Below are positions 7,384-15,979 of a stretch of 64,000 nt of DNA, piece after piece. The DNA lies in NCBI GenBank assembly GCA_020442465.1, contig JAGRJY010000178.1:1-64000 (forward strand), given 5' to 3'. This DNA comes from Lysobacterales bacterium. Lineage in GTDB: Bacteria > Pseudomonadota > Gammaproteobacteria > Xanthomonadales > Xanthomonadaceae. Numbering within the stretch: position 1 is the stretch's first letter; each line of letters opens with the position of its first letter. The position numbers and the translations under genes were made by a program. The notes beneath the pieces are model-generated. The model had not been told where the DNA came from. It saw only the letters and a list, made by a program, of their open reading frames with translations, and did not search any database.

Positions 7384-9606
7384 TCAGAACTCGTAGGCCG
7401 CACCCACATGGTACGAGCGGCCCAGCGCCGGTTCGATCGTGTTCTGGAACACGCGCGAGTAGTACTTGCGGTCTCCCAGGTTGGACACGCCGCCAAGCAG
7501 GCGCAACTTCGGAGTCAGGTAGAAGTCGCCAGACAGATCAAACACCGTGTAGCCTGGAACCTCGGCTGGCACGTAGTTCGCCGTCGAAGGGTTGCCGACC
7601 GGCAGATTCGAATCTGCGAAGAACTGACTGTCCACCGACGTCGCTGACAGCGCGATTTTCATGCGTCCGTCTTCGCGATAGACCACGCCGGCACGGCCGA
7701 GATACTTCGGTGAGAATGCAGGCTTGTTGCCGACCCGGGTGGCGTCGCGCGAAGAGGTGAACTCGGCATCCAGCAGGCTCAGGTTGGCAAACACCGAGAG
7801 ATGTCGCGTCGTCTGTGGATCCGCGGCGGCAAGGAAGTCGTAGTCGATTTGCCCTTCGAAACCGCGATGCCGGGTATCGCCGGTGTTGACGTTGATGGTG
7901 TTGTTGCCGACCCCCGCCGGCTGCGACTCGATGCGGTCCTTGACGTTCACCCAGAACAGGCTGGCGTCGTAGAACAGCCCCGGCAACGGCGTGCCGTGGA
8001 CGCCGGCTTCGTACGACAGAACGTGGGTCGGATCAGGATCGTTCAAAGTGGGGTCGGTGTTTCCGAATGGCGAGCCCACATCGAAGTAGCGCACGGGACG
8101 CCAGCCCTGCGAGACGTTGAAATAGCTTTCGTTGAGATGGCCGAAGTCGTTGCCGGCACCGATGCCGAACAGCGGAACCGTGTGATTGACCCTCTGGTCG
8201 ACGATCGGTCGCACCAGCGTGAAGGGCTTCACCGTCTCGTTGATGTCGACCGTTTCATGATCGATTCGAACCGACGGCACGACGTGCCAGCCATTGCCGA
8301 ATCGGAACACGTTCTCGGCGAAGACTGCTGCGTAGGAAGTGGAACGCTCGTGGCGCAAGCGTTGGCAGTCGCTGCGGTTGGTCGCCGTGCAGACGGACTG
8401 ATAGCGCTGATCACGGTCCACCAACAGATCGCTCGATGTCCACTGACGGAACGGCGCATCGCTGTGGTACAGCGTGGTACCGACCGTCAGCGCGTTGCCG
8501 CGCCCCCAGCGATGCACGATCCGCGCGTCCAGTCCGCGAACCCGGAATTGATCGTCCTGCAACTGGGTGGTCGTTGGTGCGGCGGTGCCCATCCCCGGAT
8601 TGGTCGCCGTCGCCGGCAGGAACGCTGCATCGGAACGCGCGGCTTGGTCGGCGTAGCTGACCCAGGTCTTGGCAAACAGCCTGGTCTGCTCGTCGAAGCT
8701 GCGCTCGTGGCTGAGGCTCAGGATGTAGCGATCCGTCCAGATCCTGTTGAACGGCGTCGGCGTGGCGTCCTTGTCGTCGTCGTACACCTTGAAGCTCAGC
8801 TTGCCGGGATCACCGGCCTCGATCTGGTAATTGCGCAAATCCAGCGCGTAGTAGGCGTCTTCATCGGGCCGAAATCCGAGGTGGAAGTCGGCACCGCGCA
8901 GTCGTGAGTCCGCGTTGTCGCGCTGGCCGTCGGTTCTGCGGTAGTGCGCGTCCACCAGGTAGTCCCAGGCGCCCGACGTACCGGAGACGCGGTTGTAGGT
9001 TCCGAACAGGCCGTCCTTGCCGAAAATGTTCTCGGTGTAGCCTGCCAAGGGACGATCTGCGACCGGCTTGCGGCTGATCAGATTGATCACCGGCGGCGGC
9101 TGCGGACCGTAGAGCAGCGAACTGCCACCACGGATGAGTTGCACCTGCTCGATCGATTGCGGCAGCGGGAACGTGTACACGGTCGGGTAACCGATCCAGT
9201 CGGCCTCGATCGGAACTCCATCCTGCAGTACCGTGACGAACTCGGCCTCCTGCGGATTGCCGATACCGCGATAGCTCAGGTTGTACTGTCCGGGCGTCTG
9301 TTGTTCGGAAATCAGGATGCCCGGCGTCTGCGCAAACAGCGCTCGCAGGTTGTTATCGACGACCGTCGGGATTCGGTCCAGCTTGGTGATCGAGGTCTTC
9401 TTGGTGACCGTGATTTGCGCACCATCGACTTCCTTCATGAGGAAGTTGAGCTTGGGCCGCGCATCGTCGGGCAGAGCGTATTCCTTGATCTCGACCTTCT
9501 CCAGGGTTGCGGGTGGTGGATCCTGCGCAAACGCTGGCGTAGTCAGCACGACGGCCACGGCAAGCACGATCGCCCGACGCGATAGCAGCTGGAGTGAGGG
9601 GTCCAT
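7384..9606 (-). CDS. TonB-dependent outer membrane receptor (FecA-like)
   Basis: A 740-residue ligand-gated outer membrane transporter. A signal peptide ends AFAQ at about residue 28. The plug domain (about 60-190) includes LRALFAQTPGILIS, LSYRGIGNP and the VQLIRGGSSLLYGPQ turn. The beta barrel follows and ends in a C-terminal aromatic (VGAAYEF), the usual barrel-assembly signal. The plug resembles FecA-type receptors (ferric dicitrate and related), but the substrate cannot be read from the sequence and no FecIR-type regulator is adjacent. The ATG at 9606 was chosen for its signal peptide; the longer upstream frame is not native. A long structured leader precedes it. Confidence 0.9.
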   Translation of the reverse strand: MDPSLQLLSRRAIVLAVAVVLTTPAFAQDPPPATLEKVEIKEYALPDDARPKLNFLMKEVDGAQITVTKKTSITKLDRIPTVVDNNLRALFAQTPGILISEQQTPGQYNLSYRGIGNPQEAEFVTVLQDGVPIEADWIGYPTVYTFPLPQSIEQVQLIRGGSSLLYGPQPPPVINLISRKPVADRPLAGYTENIFGKDGLFGTYNRVSGTSGAWDYLVDAHYRRTDGQRDNADSRLRGADFHLGFRPDEDAYYALDLRNYQIEAGDPGKLSFKVYDDDKDATPTPFNRIWTDRYILSLSHERSFDEQTRLFAKTWVSYADQAARSDAAFLPATATNPGMGTAAPTTTQLQDDQFRVRGLDARIVHRWGRGNALTVGTTLYHSDAPFRQWTSSDLLVDRDQRYQSVCTATNRSDCQRLRHERSTSYAAVFAENVFRFGNGWHVVPSVRIDHETVDINETVKPFTLVRPIVDQRVNHTVPLFGIGAGNDFGHLNESYFNVSQGWRPVRYFDVGSPFGNTDPTLNDPDPTHVLSYEAGVHGTPLPGLFYDASLFWVNVKDRIESQPAGVGNNTINVNTGDTRHRGFEGQIDYDFLAAADPQTTRHLSVFANLSLLDAEFTSSRDATRVGNKPAFSPKYLGRAGVVYREDGRMKIALSATSVDSQFFADSNLPVGNPSTANYVPAEVPGYTVFDLSGDFYLTPKLRLLGGVSNLGDRKYYSRVFQNTIEPALGRSYHVGAAYEF

Positions 9607-9917
9607 GAGGTGATTTTCCGAGGGAAGTTGTTGCCGCCCCAACGGCGACGACCGGCGTGCTTTATGACACCGCGATGCCCCCGGGTGAACGGGCCTGAGG
9701 ACTAGGTCTCGCGACGGAGCAGGCGTCGGAACTTCCGTCGCAGGGAGGATTTCCACCCGCCGGTCGGCCGCGGAACGGAGCCACTCAAGACCTGACGACG
9801 GCTTTCAGCCGCGGGTGAACAGACCCACCTCACCGGAACATGCTGATCCGCGGCGATACTTGGCCATGCATGGGACACTCATGCGGTCAGGAACGCTTCT
9901 GCAGGCCTCGATGCGAG
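9607..9917 (-). other. Long GC-rich, hairpin-rich leader upstream of the TonB receptor
   Basis: This 311-base gene-free stretch lies upstream of the receptor. On the receptor strand it holds the hairpin CGGCT-GAA-AGCCG near 9803-9815 and a matched pair of arms GCGACGGA and TCCGTCGC near 9710-9745, among other inverted repeats. The density of paired elements suggests a structured 5' leader or the terminator of the upstream response regulator. I could not match it to a known riboswitch. Confidence 0.4.
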
Positions 9918-10613
9918 TCAGGGCAGCGCCAGACGATATCCCACGCCATACACGCCTTCGACGGTGGGCACGGACGCGTCGCCTGAGCGCTGGCCGGCGT
10001 CCTCGATCTTGCGGCGGAGGTTCTTCAGGTGACTGTCCATGGTTCGCTCGCTGACGACGCGATGATCGTCGTACGCGGCGTCCATCAGCTGCTGCCGGCT
10101 CAGCACGGCACCGGGCACGGCGGCGAGTGCGCGCAACAGCCGGAACTCGACCGGCGTGAGCTCCAGCGCGGCATCGCCAAGCGAAGCGCGATGGAATGCA
10201 GCGTCGAGACGCAATCCGCTGGCAGCCTCCAATCCGGAAGCAGTCGCCACCGCCGCACGGCGAAGCTGGGCGCGCACGCGCGCGACCACCTCGCGCGGAC
10301 TGAACGGCTTGCAGATGTAGTCGTCGGCACCGAGTTCGAGCCCGAGAATGCGATCGATCTCCTCGACCTTCGCGGTCAGCATGATCACCGGCACGGTGCT
10401 GCGTTCGCGAATCCGGCGGCAGACCGACAGCCCGTCCTCACCTGGCAGCATCAGGTCGAGCAGGACCAGATCGGCTGGCCAGGACACCGCGATGTCCGCC
10501 GCGCCCTCGCCGCGCGCCAGATGGTGCACGGCGAACCGGGCGTTCTCGAGGTAGTCGCGCACCAGCGCCGCGATCTTTGGCTCGTCCTCCACCAGCAGGA
10601 TGCGTTGGCTCAT
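9918..10613 (-). CDS. OmpR/PhoB-family response regulator, BaeR-like
   Basis: A 231-residue transcription factor. The receiver domain has the phosphoacceptor Asp53 in LVLLDLMLPGEDG, plus the segments VIMLTAKVEEIDRILGLELG and ADDYICKPFSPREVVARV, which closely follow E. coli BaeR as I recall it. A winged-helix DNA-binding domain follows, with LTPVEFRLLRAL and VVSERTMDSHLKNLRRKIED. The ATG at 10613 overlaps the kinase stop by four bases. BaeSR in E. coli answers envelope stress and activates spy; a Spy-like gene lies about 3.6 kb away here (14262), which is suggestive but not proof of a shared regulon. Confidence 0.92.
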   Translation of the reverse strand: MSQRILLVEDEPKIAALVRDYLENARFAVHHLARGEGAADIAVSWPADLVLLDLMLPGEDGLSVCRRIRERSTVPVIMLTAKVEEIDRILGLELGADDYICKPFSPREVVARVRAQLRRAAVATASGLEAASGLRLDAAFHRASLGDAALELTPVEFRLLRALAAVPGAVLSRQQLMDAAYDDHRVVSERTMDSHLKNLRRKIEDAGQRSGDASVPTVEGVYGVGYRLALP

Positions 10614-12106
10614 CGCTGACCACCTCCGCCAAGCTCGATCTCGATGCGCAGCCCGCCGAGCTCCGAGGACGACGCGCTGATCCGTCCGCCGTGTGCCTCG
10701 ACGATGTTGCGGCACAGGGCGAGCCCGAGGCCGCTGCCCTCGGCTCGGGCAGCAGCCTCTTCGGCACGCCAGTGTCGTGCAAACAAACTGTTCAAGTCCG
10801 ACTCGGGCACACCCGGCGCACTGTCCTCGACGCGCAGTCGAACCCGACCGCCCTGCAGGGTGTCGAGCGACACGGCGATGCGGCCGGGCGCATCGGTGTA
10901 CCGACGGCTGTTGCTCAACAGATTGCCGACCAGCTGGTCAAGCCGGTCCGGGTCGCCGCGCTCGATCCAGCAGGTCGCAGGCGTGCTCAGGCTGATCTCG
11001 AGCCCGGCCTCGACGCATGCGCCGCGCTGCGATTCGACCGCATGGCGCACCAACTCGACGCATTCGACGCGATGAAAACGGTACTGCATGCCGGAGCCGT
11101 CGCTGCGCGCCAGGTCCTGCAGTTCAGCGATGCGCCGCGCCAGTCGCTCGGTTTCGGCGGCAAGCGAGTTCAGCGCGTCCCGATCCAGCGGACGGATGCC
11201 GTCCTGCAGGGCCTGCAGTTCGCCGCGCAGGATGGCGACCGGCGTACGCAACTCATGCGAGATGTCGGCCATCCAGCGGTTGCGGGCGTCGAGACTGCGC
11301 GATTGCGCTTCAGCCATGCGGTTGAAGTCGGCCGCCAGTTCGGACAGTTCGTCACGGCCGCGTTCATCGGCGCGTGCGGCGTAGTGGCCTGCGGCCCACT
11401 GCCGACTGGCCTCGGTGAGCGCGGCCATGCGCCGCAGCATGTGTCGCGCCATCCACACGCTCAGCGCGACGGCGAGACCGAGCAAACCCAAGGCCAGCGC
11501 CAGCGAACCGCGCGCCTGGGAAAGCACGAACTCGCGATCGGCAGGTCCCGAGGCGGAGGTCAGCGGCGCGAGCACCAACCATCCCACCGTCCGCCCATCG
11601 ACCACGATCGGCTTGCGAAACGCGCCCGGCGTCGGATCCGAGCCAATTACGGTCTGGCCATCCGCATCGAGCAGACTGAGCCGTCGCGGGTATTCCAGAT
11701 CGAGGCCCTGTCGACGTGGGGCGGGCGGCGGCGGCGCAGGCGGTGGCGGAAGTCGTCTCTCGCGCGCGGCCGCGCGAGGCGGTGGGCGCGGGCCGGAGTC
11801 GCGTCCCTGGCTTGGCGGCGGTGGCGGCGGGCGCGCGGCAGGCGGCCCATCGCCGGCCAGACCTTCCTGTATGTGCTGCTGCCATCGCCAGCGCTGATCG
11901 CGAAGGCGCGCGAAGCTGCCGGTGGCGAGGTATTCGCCGGCGAGACTTCCCGCCAGCGGCTCGAGCCGCAGCTGCTCGCTTCGATTGAGGTAGTCGACCA
12001 GGCCTCGGCGAAATGCCTGCTGCTGCAGCCACGACTGACTGCCGACAGCCAGCAGCAGCAGTGCAGCCGTAAGCGCAAACCAGCGATGCCAGAGACGGAG
12101 ACGCAT
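10610..12106 (-). CDS. Membrane sensor histidine kinase, BaeS-like, with proline-rich periplasmic insert
   Basis: A 498-residue sensor kinase with a membrane helix at about residues 8-24, a periplasmic region and a second helix at about 200-220. HAMP follows (MLRRMAALTEASRQWAAGHY), then HisKA with His284 in ADISHELRTP, then HATPase with NLLSNSRRYTD and GSGLGLALCRNIVEAHGG. The partner is the overlapping BaeR-like regulator. The odd feature is a proline-rich block at residues 88-130 with three runs of four to six Pro, which makes the sensory domain non-globular at that point. The ATG at 12106 was chosen; upstream frame lacks a signal or membrane start. Confidence 0.9.
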   Translation of the reverse strand: MRLRLWHRWFALTAALLLLAVGSQSWLQQQAFRRGLVDYLNRSEQLRLEPLAGSLAGEYLATGSFARLRDQRWRWQQHIQEGLAGDGPPAARPPPPPPSQGRDSGPRPPPRAAARERRLPPPPAPPPPAPRRQGLDLEYPRRLSLLDADGQTVIGSDPTPGAFRKPIVVDGRTVGWLVLAPLTSASGPADREFVLSQARGSLALALGLLGLAVALSVWMARHMLRRMAALTEASRQWAAGHYAARADERGRDELSELAADFNRMAEAQSRSLDARNRWMADISHELRTPVAILRGELQALQDGIRPLDRDALNSLAAETERLARRIAELQDLARSDGSGMQYRFHRVECVELVRHAVESQRGACVEAGLEISLSTPATCWIERGDPDRLDQLVGNLLSNSRRYTDAPGRIAVSLDTLQGGRVRLRVEDSAPGVPESDLNSLFARHWRAEEAAARAEGSGLGLALCRNIVEAHGGRISASSSELGGLRIEIELGGGGQR

Positions 12107-12273
12107 GCCTGCCTGCTGTCGACGAGCCGAGCCCAGTCTGCGGCCTCGGACGAGCCAAGCAAAGGAGACCGCGGGAAATTGCACCGAATCTCCACAGTGT
12201 CTGCGCCGAACCTGCGCCGGGCAGCCGGATGCTGACATCGCCGCCGGACCGGCGGCTGGAATCGGAGCGCATC

Positions 12274-13965
12274 ATGAACCAGATCGCCATGACCCGAAGA
12301 TCAACACGACGATCACGCACTTTCACCGTGGCCCTGCTGGCGCTCGTCCTGCTGCCCCCCGCGATGGCTGCCGGGCAGTCGGACGCGCAGAACGACGTCT
12401 CGCCGGCATTGCGGCTGAAGCGCAGCCCGGCCGAGCAGCTGGGCCCGCGTCCGCCGCAACCACCGCAGGACGTACGCAGCATCGACGGCAGCGGCAACAA
12501 CCGGATCGACCTCGCCATGGGTCAGGCGCTGCGACCATTGCGCCGGCGCTTCGCCAGCGACTATGCAGACGGCGTCTCCACCCTCGCCGGCGCGAGTCGA
12601 CCCGGGCCACGCGCCATCAGCAATGCCGTGCACGCACAGTTGGAGTCGGTGCCCAACCGGGCAGGTTTGAGCGACCTGTTCTGGCAGTGGGGCCAGTTTC
12701 TCGATCACGACATCGATCTGACCGATGGCGTCGACCCACCCGAGCCGGCGCCGATCAGCGTGCCGCGTGGCGATGCGTATTTCGATCCCCAGGCAAGCGG
12801 CACCCAATCCATCACCTTCAACCGTTCGCGCTACGACCTCAACACGGCGCCGGACAGGCCGCGCGAACAGACCAACGAAATCACCGGCTGGATCGATGCC
12901 TCGCAGGTGTACGGTTCAAATGAAGATCGCGCCAACAGCCTGCGCAGCTTCGTCGGCGGCAAGCTGCGCTCCAGCGCCGGCGACCTACTGCCGACGACAA
13001 CCGACGACGATCCGTCGGCCAGCTTCGCCTTTGTCGCCGGCGACGTACGGGTGAACGAACAGCTCGGCCTGACGGCCATGCACACGTTGTTCATGCGCGA
13101 ACATAACTGGCAGGCAGCGCGTCTCCGCCAGGCACGCCCCGAGCTCGACGACGAAGCGCTGTATCAGGCCGCGCGCGCCATGGTCGCCGCTGAAATCCAG
13201 GCCATCACGTACAACGAATTCCTGCCGCGATTGCTCGGCAACGACGCCCTCCCGCCCTATGCGGGCTATCGACCCGAGGTCGATGCGCGCATCGTCAACA
13301 GCTTCTCGACCGCGGCCTTCCGCCTCGGCCACACCCTGCTGAGCCCGGCGCTGCTCCGGCTCGATCGCCAGGGGCGTGAGATCGAGCAAGGCCACCTGTC
13401 GCTGTTCGACGCGTTCTTCGCGCCGACCCGACTGCGCGACGAGGGTGGTATCGAGCCGTTGCTGCGCGGGCTGGCCGCGCAGACCTGTCAGGAACTCGAC
13501 CCGTACGTGATCGACGAGGTGCGCAACTTCCTGTTCGGCCTGCCTGGCAGCGGCGGCTTCGATCTGGCCTCGCTGAACATCCAGCGCGGACGCGACCACG
13601 GCTTGCCGAGCTACGCGGCGCTGCGCAGGGCAACCGGCCAGCCGCCGGCGCGCCGCTTCGAAGACATCACCGGCAACGCCGACATCCGTCGCCGTCTGGC
13701 TTCGGTCTATCGACGCGTGGACGATGTCGACGCGTGGACCGGTCTGCTCAGCGAGCCACCGCGCCATGGCATCGTCGGCGACACGCTGTACCAGCTGCTG
13801 CGCGAGCAGTTCGTCGCGCTGCGCGACGGCGACCGCTTCTGGTACGAACGCGACTTGCCGCCGAATCAACGTGAGGAAGTGCGCCGCACCAGGCTGATCG
13901 ACATCATCCGTCGCAACACGTCGATTCGCTCGGAGATGGACGATGACCCTTGGCGTGCCGGCTGA
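12274..13965 (+). CDS. Secreted animal-type haem peroxidase (peroxidasin/peroxinectin-like)
   Basis: A 563-residue protein of the animal haem peroxidase superfamily. A signal peptide (about residues 1-34) ends AMAAGQ. The catalytic landmarks are present: WGQFLDHDID with distal His145 beside Ca-binding Asp, GLTAMHTLFMREHN with the distal Arg region, AFRLGHTL with proximal His353, and the family signature NIQRGRDHGLPSY. Enzymes of this family oxidise halides or small molecules with H2O2; the substrate here is unknown. It diverges from the BaeSR-like operon across 167 bases. There is no adhesion or Ca-repeat extension, so this is a stand-alone catalytic domain. Confidence 0.92.
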   Translation: MNQIAMTRRSTRRSRTFTVALLALVLLPPAMAAGQSDAQNDVSPALRLKRSPAEQLGPRPPQPPQDVRSIDGSGNNRIDLAMGQALRPLRRRFASDYADGVSTLAGASRPGPRAISNAVHAQLESVPNRAGLSDLFWQWGQFLDHDIDLTDGVDPPEPAPISVPRGDAYFDPQASGTQSITFNRSRYDLNTAPDRPREQTNEITGWIDASQVYGSNEDRANSLRSFVGGKLRSSAGDLLPTTTDDDPSASFAFVAGDVRVNEQLGLTAMHTLFMREHNWQAARLRQARPELDDEALYQAARAMVAAEIQAITYNEFLPRLLGNDALPPYAGYRPEVDARIVNSFSTAAFRLGHTLLSPALLRLDRQGREIEQGHLSLFDAFFAPTRLRDEGGIEPLLRGLAAQTCQELDPYVIDEVRNFLFGLPGSGGFDLASLNIQRGRDHGLPSYAALRRATGQPPARRFEDITGNADIRRRLASVYRRVDDVDAWTGLLSEPPRHGIVGDTLYQLLREQFVALRDGDRFWYERDLPPNQREEVRRTRLIDIIRRNTSIRSEMDDDPWRAG

Positions 13966-14261
13966 GATCGTGAGCGGCGCGGATCACGGCCTTGCTTGCT
14001 GTGCGCGGATGACGGCGTGGTGGGTCGGGCGTGGCCCGTTCCTGAGCCGTTCGATGAGGGCGCCCGGGTCATGCAGCTTGGTCCAGCGTGGAGAATCGAC
14101 CGGCCGGAACCACCACGCAGGCTGCCCCGACCGCGCCGGGCCCCCATCGCGCCCGCCCCGAGAACGGACACGCGCGAACCCCACGAATGCTTCACGTTCA
14201 CTGCCCTGACGCTGCACGGCATCAAGGCAGTCTTGAACCAACCCACCCGAAGGAGATCCCC

Positions 14262-14639
14262 ATGAACCTGTCGATTCACTTCACGCTCGCGGCGATCCTG
14301 CTTGCCACTTCGATGGCGGCTCCAGCCCAACCGCCCGGACCACCGCCCGGACCACCGCCCCCGGAGCAGGTCGTCGAGCATCTCACCGCCGAGCTCCAAC
14401 TCACCGAAACGCAGCAGGCGGCACTGTGGGAGATCCTCCAGGCTGCCGCACCGGATCGACGCGCCGACCGCCCGCGCTGCGCATCCCCGGAACAACGGGA
14501 CGCCAGGCGTGACGCGGTCGACGCTGAAATTGCCGCGCTGCTGGACGAGGATCAGCGCACGCGATTCGAGGCGCTGCGAGCCAACCGCCCCGCGCCGCCG
14601 CCGCGTGGCGCGATGCGCCAGCAGGGTCCATGCGGGTAA
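14262..14639 (+). CDS. Spy/CpxP-like periplasmic protein
   Basis: A 125-residue protein with a signal peptide ending APAQ at about residue 23 and a short Pro-Gly-rich linker. It has one LTxxQ-type motif (LQLTETQQAALWEILQ) and a second related helix ending LLDEDQRTRFEALRA. Spy and CpxP are periplasmic helical cradle proteins that act as chaperones or stress sensors and carry two LTxxQ motifs; the second here is degenerate. The strong ribosome site AAGGAGAT sits just upstream of the ATG. It lies downstream of the peroxidase and near the BaeSR-like pair, which fits an envelope-stress role. Confidence 0.7.
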   Translation: MNLSIHFTLAAILLATSMAAPAQPPGPPPGPPPPEQVVEHLTAELQLTETQQAALWEILQAAAPDRRADRPRCASPEQRDARRDAVDAEIAALLDEDQRTRFEALRANRPAPPPRGAMRQQGPCG

Positions 14640-14872
14640 TCAGGCAGGTCGGGCGTCCGCCTCCGTGCGCCCGCCCCACACCGCCCGACGCAGACACCAT
14701 CGAGAATGCCTTGCACGAAGCGTCACGCTTCCGGCATGCGCACGATGGCGACCAGACGCTGGCGAATCCCCCACGCAGACGGTGTGGCGGACGGCACGGC
14801 AGCATGCACCACCGCCTCGTGCCCCCGCATCGTCGTCCGGGACAGACCTGCCACTGAGCGTCGGTCTCCCGC

Positions 14873-15457
14873 TCAGTAGGCTGCCGGCGACTGGTACCAC
14901 GCCACGAAGAGCGTGAACGGCAGATTCGCCACGGCAATGGCTCCGCGCTTGCCCCGGCCCTTGCTGGCGAGAAAGAGCAAGGGCATCAGCGCAATCACCG
15001 CCAGCATCATCGAGCCTGGCGAGAACAGCGACTCGGAGAACATCCACACATCGACATACACGGCGAGAAATCCATACAGGGACAAGGCCAGCAAGGCCCA
15101 GTGGCCGTCGCGGACAAAGCTCTCTTCGAGACTGCTGCCGGGCTCGATCTCCTTGTCCGGCAGCACCAGCGCAGCGGCCACGAACAGGGTCAGCGACAGC
15201 CCGATGAGCGCTGCGAACTCACCCAGGGTCCAGGTGCGCACGAAGTTGGGCAGCTCGATGATGGCCCACAGATACTGCAGCTGCCAGATGAAGATGCAGG
15301 CCGCCCAGGCGAGCGGCATCCAATCCAGCGGAGCCTGGTGACGAGAGCGAAAGACCAGAATGGCGTCAGAGCACAGTCTCGTGACGCCAAAGCTCAGAAT
15401 GATCGAGGGGGCAATCCAGACCACGCGAAAGGTGGATTCGGTCGAAGGCATATCCAT
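14873..15457 (-). CDS. Multi-pass membrane protein of unknown function
   Basis: A 194-residue protein with five to six predicted membrane helices, for example VVWIAPSIILSFGVTRLCSD, ALIGLSLTLFVAAALVL and MMLAVIALMPLLFLA. Between helices are charged loops with PDKEIEPGSSLEE. AGGAG precedes the ATG at 15457. I do not recognise the family. The next gene upstream on the same strand is another small membrane protein, so the two may be co-transcribed. Confidence 0.65.
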   Translation of the reverse strand: MDMPSTESTFRVVWIAPSIILSFGVTRLCSDAILVFRSRHQAPLDWMPLAWAACIFIWQLQYLWAIIELPNFVRTWTLGEFAALIGLSLTLFVAAALVLPDKEIEPGSSLEESFVRDGHWALLALSLYGFLAVYVDVWMFSESLFSPGSMMLAVIALMPLLFLASKGRGKRGAIAVANLPFTLFVAWYQSPAAY

Positions 15458-15539
15458 GCTGGTGTTCTCCTGCTGAAATGGTCCCGCATGGCCTTCGATG
15501 GCGCGACCGCGCCGAAGCAAAGACTTCTCGCCCTGAACG

Positions 15540-15782
15540 CTATGCCGCCAGTTCGGTCCTGGGTGCGGAAAGGTACCGGCCCCAGCGAGCAAGCAGGTAT
15601 CCGGCCAATGCCCCAAAGAGCGTGAGGCCGAACATCACCGCCAGTTCTCCCCCGGCTTCGCGTCCTCCGGTGCCGACAAAGCCCATCAAGTAGACCAGGC
15701 AGAAGCTGCCGCCGACGAGCGCGCACCACAGGCCGGCGAGCCAACCGACCAGCTGAAGAAATATGCCAAAGATTCTGCGCAT
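15540..15782 (-). CDS. Small two-helix membrane protein
   Basis: An 80-residue protein with two hydrophobic stretches: FLQLVGWLAGLWCALVGGSFCLVYLMG and LAVMFGLTLFGALAGYLLA (each given in part). A Gly-rich loop separates them. It is 82 bases upstream of the multi-pass protein gene at 14873. No family recognised. Its length and helix pattern support a real gene. Confidence 0.55.
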   Translation of the reverse strand: MRRIFGIFLQLVGWLAGLWCALVGGSFCLVYLMGFVGTGGREAGGELAVMFGLTLFGALAGYLLARWGRYLSAPRTELAA

Positions 15783-15979
15783 GCGCGGCCTCCTTCACCA
15801 CCAGTATGGCCAACCGGGCGCATGCTGTCTGCGTGCACGGCGTTGCGGCCGGGGTGTCGCGCGCCGAATCGTCGTCGGACGCACGGCACGTCGCGATGAA
15901 CCAGCGTGACGCCGGGCGCAACGACTCGGCCGTCCGGTTCGAGCACAATGCCAGCCAGTGCAAAGCGAGGACACCACAC

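Noticed and set aside
9660..9840. Cobalamin-type riboswitch before the TonB receptor
   Set aside because: GCCACT-like and hairpin elements are present on the plus strand, but they are on the wrong strand and out of order for a B12 element.
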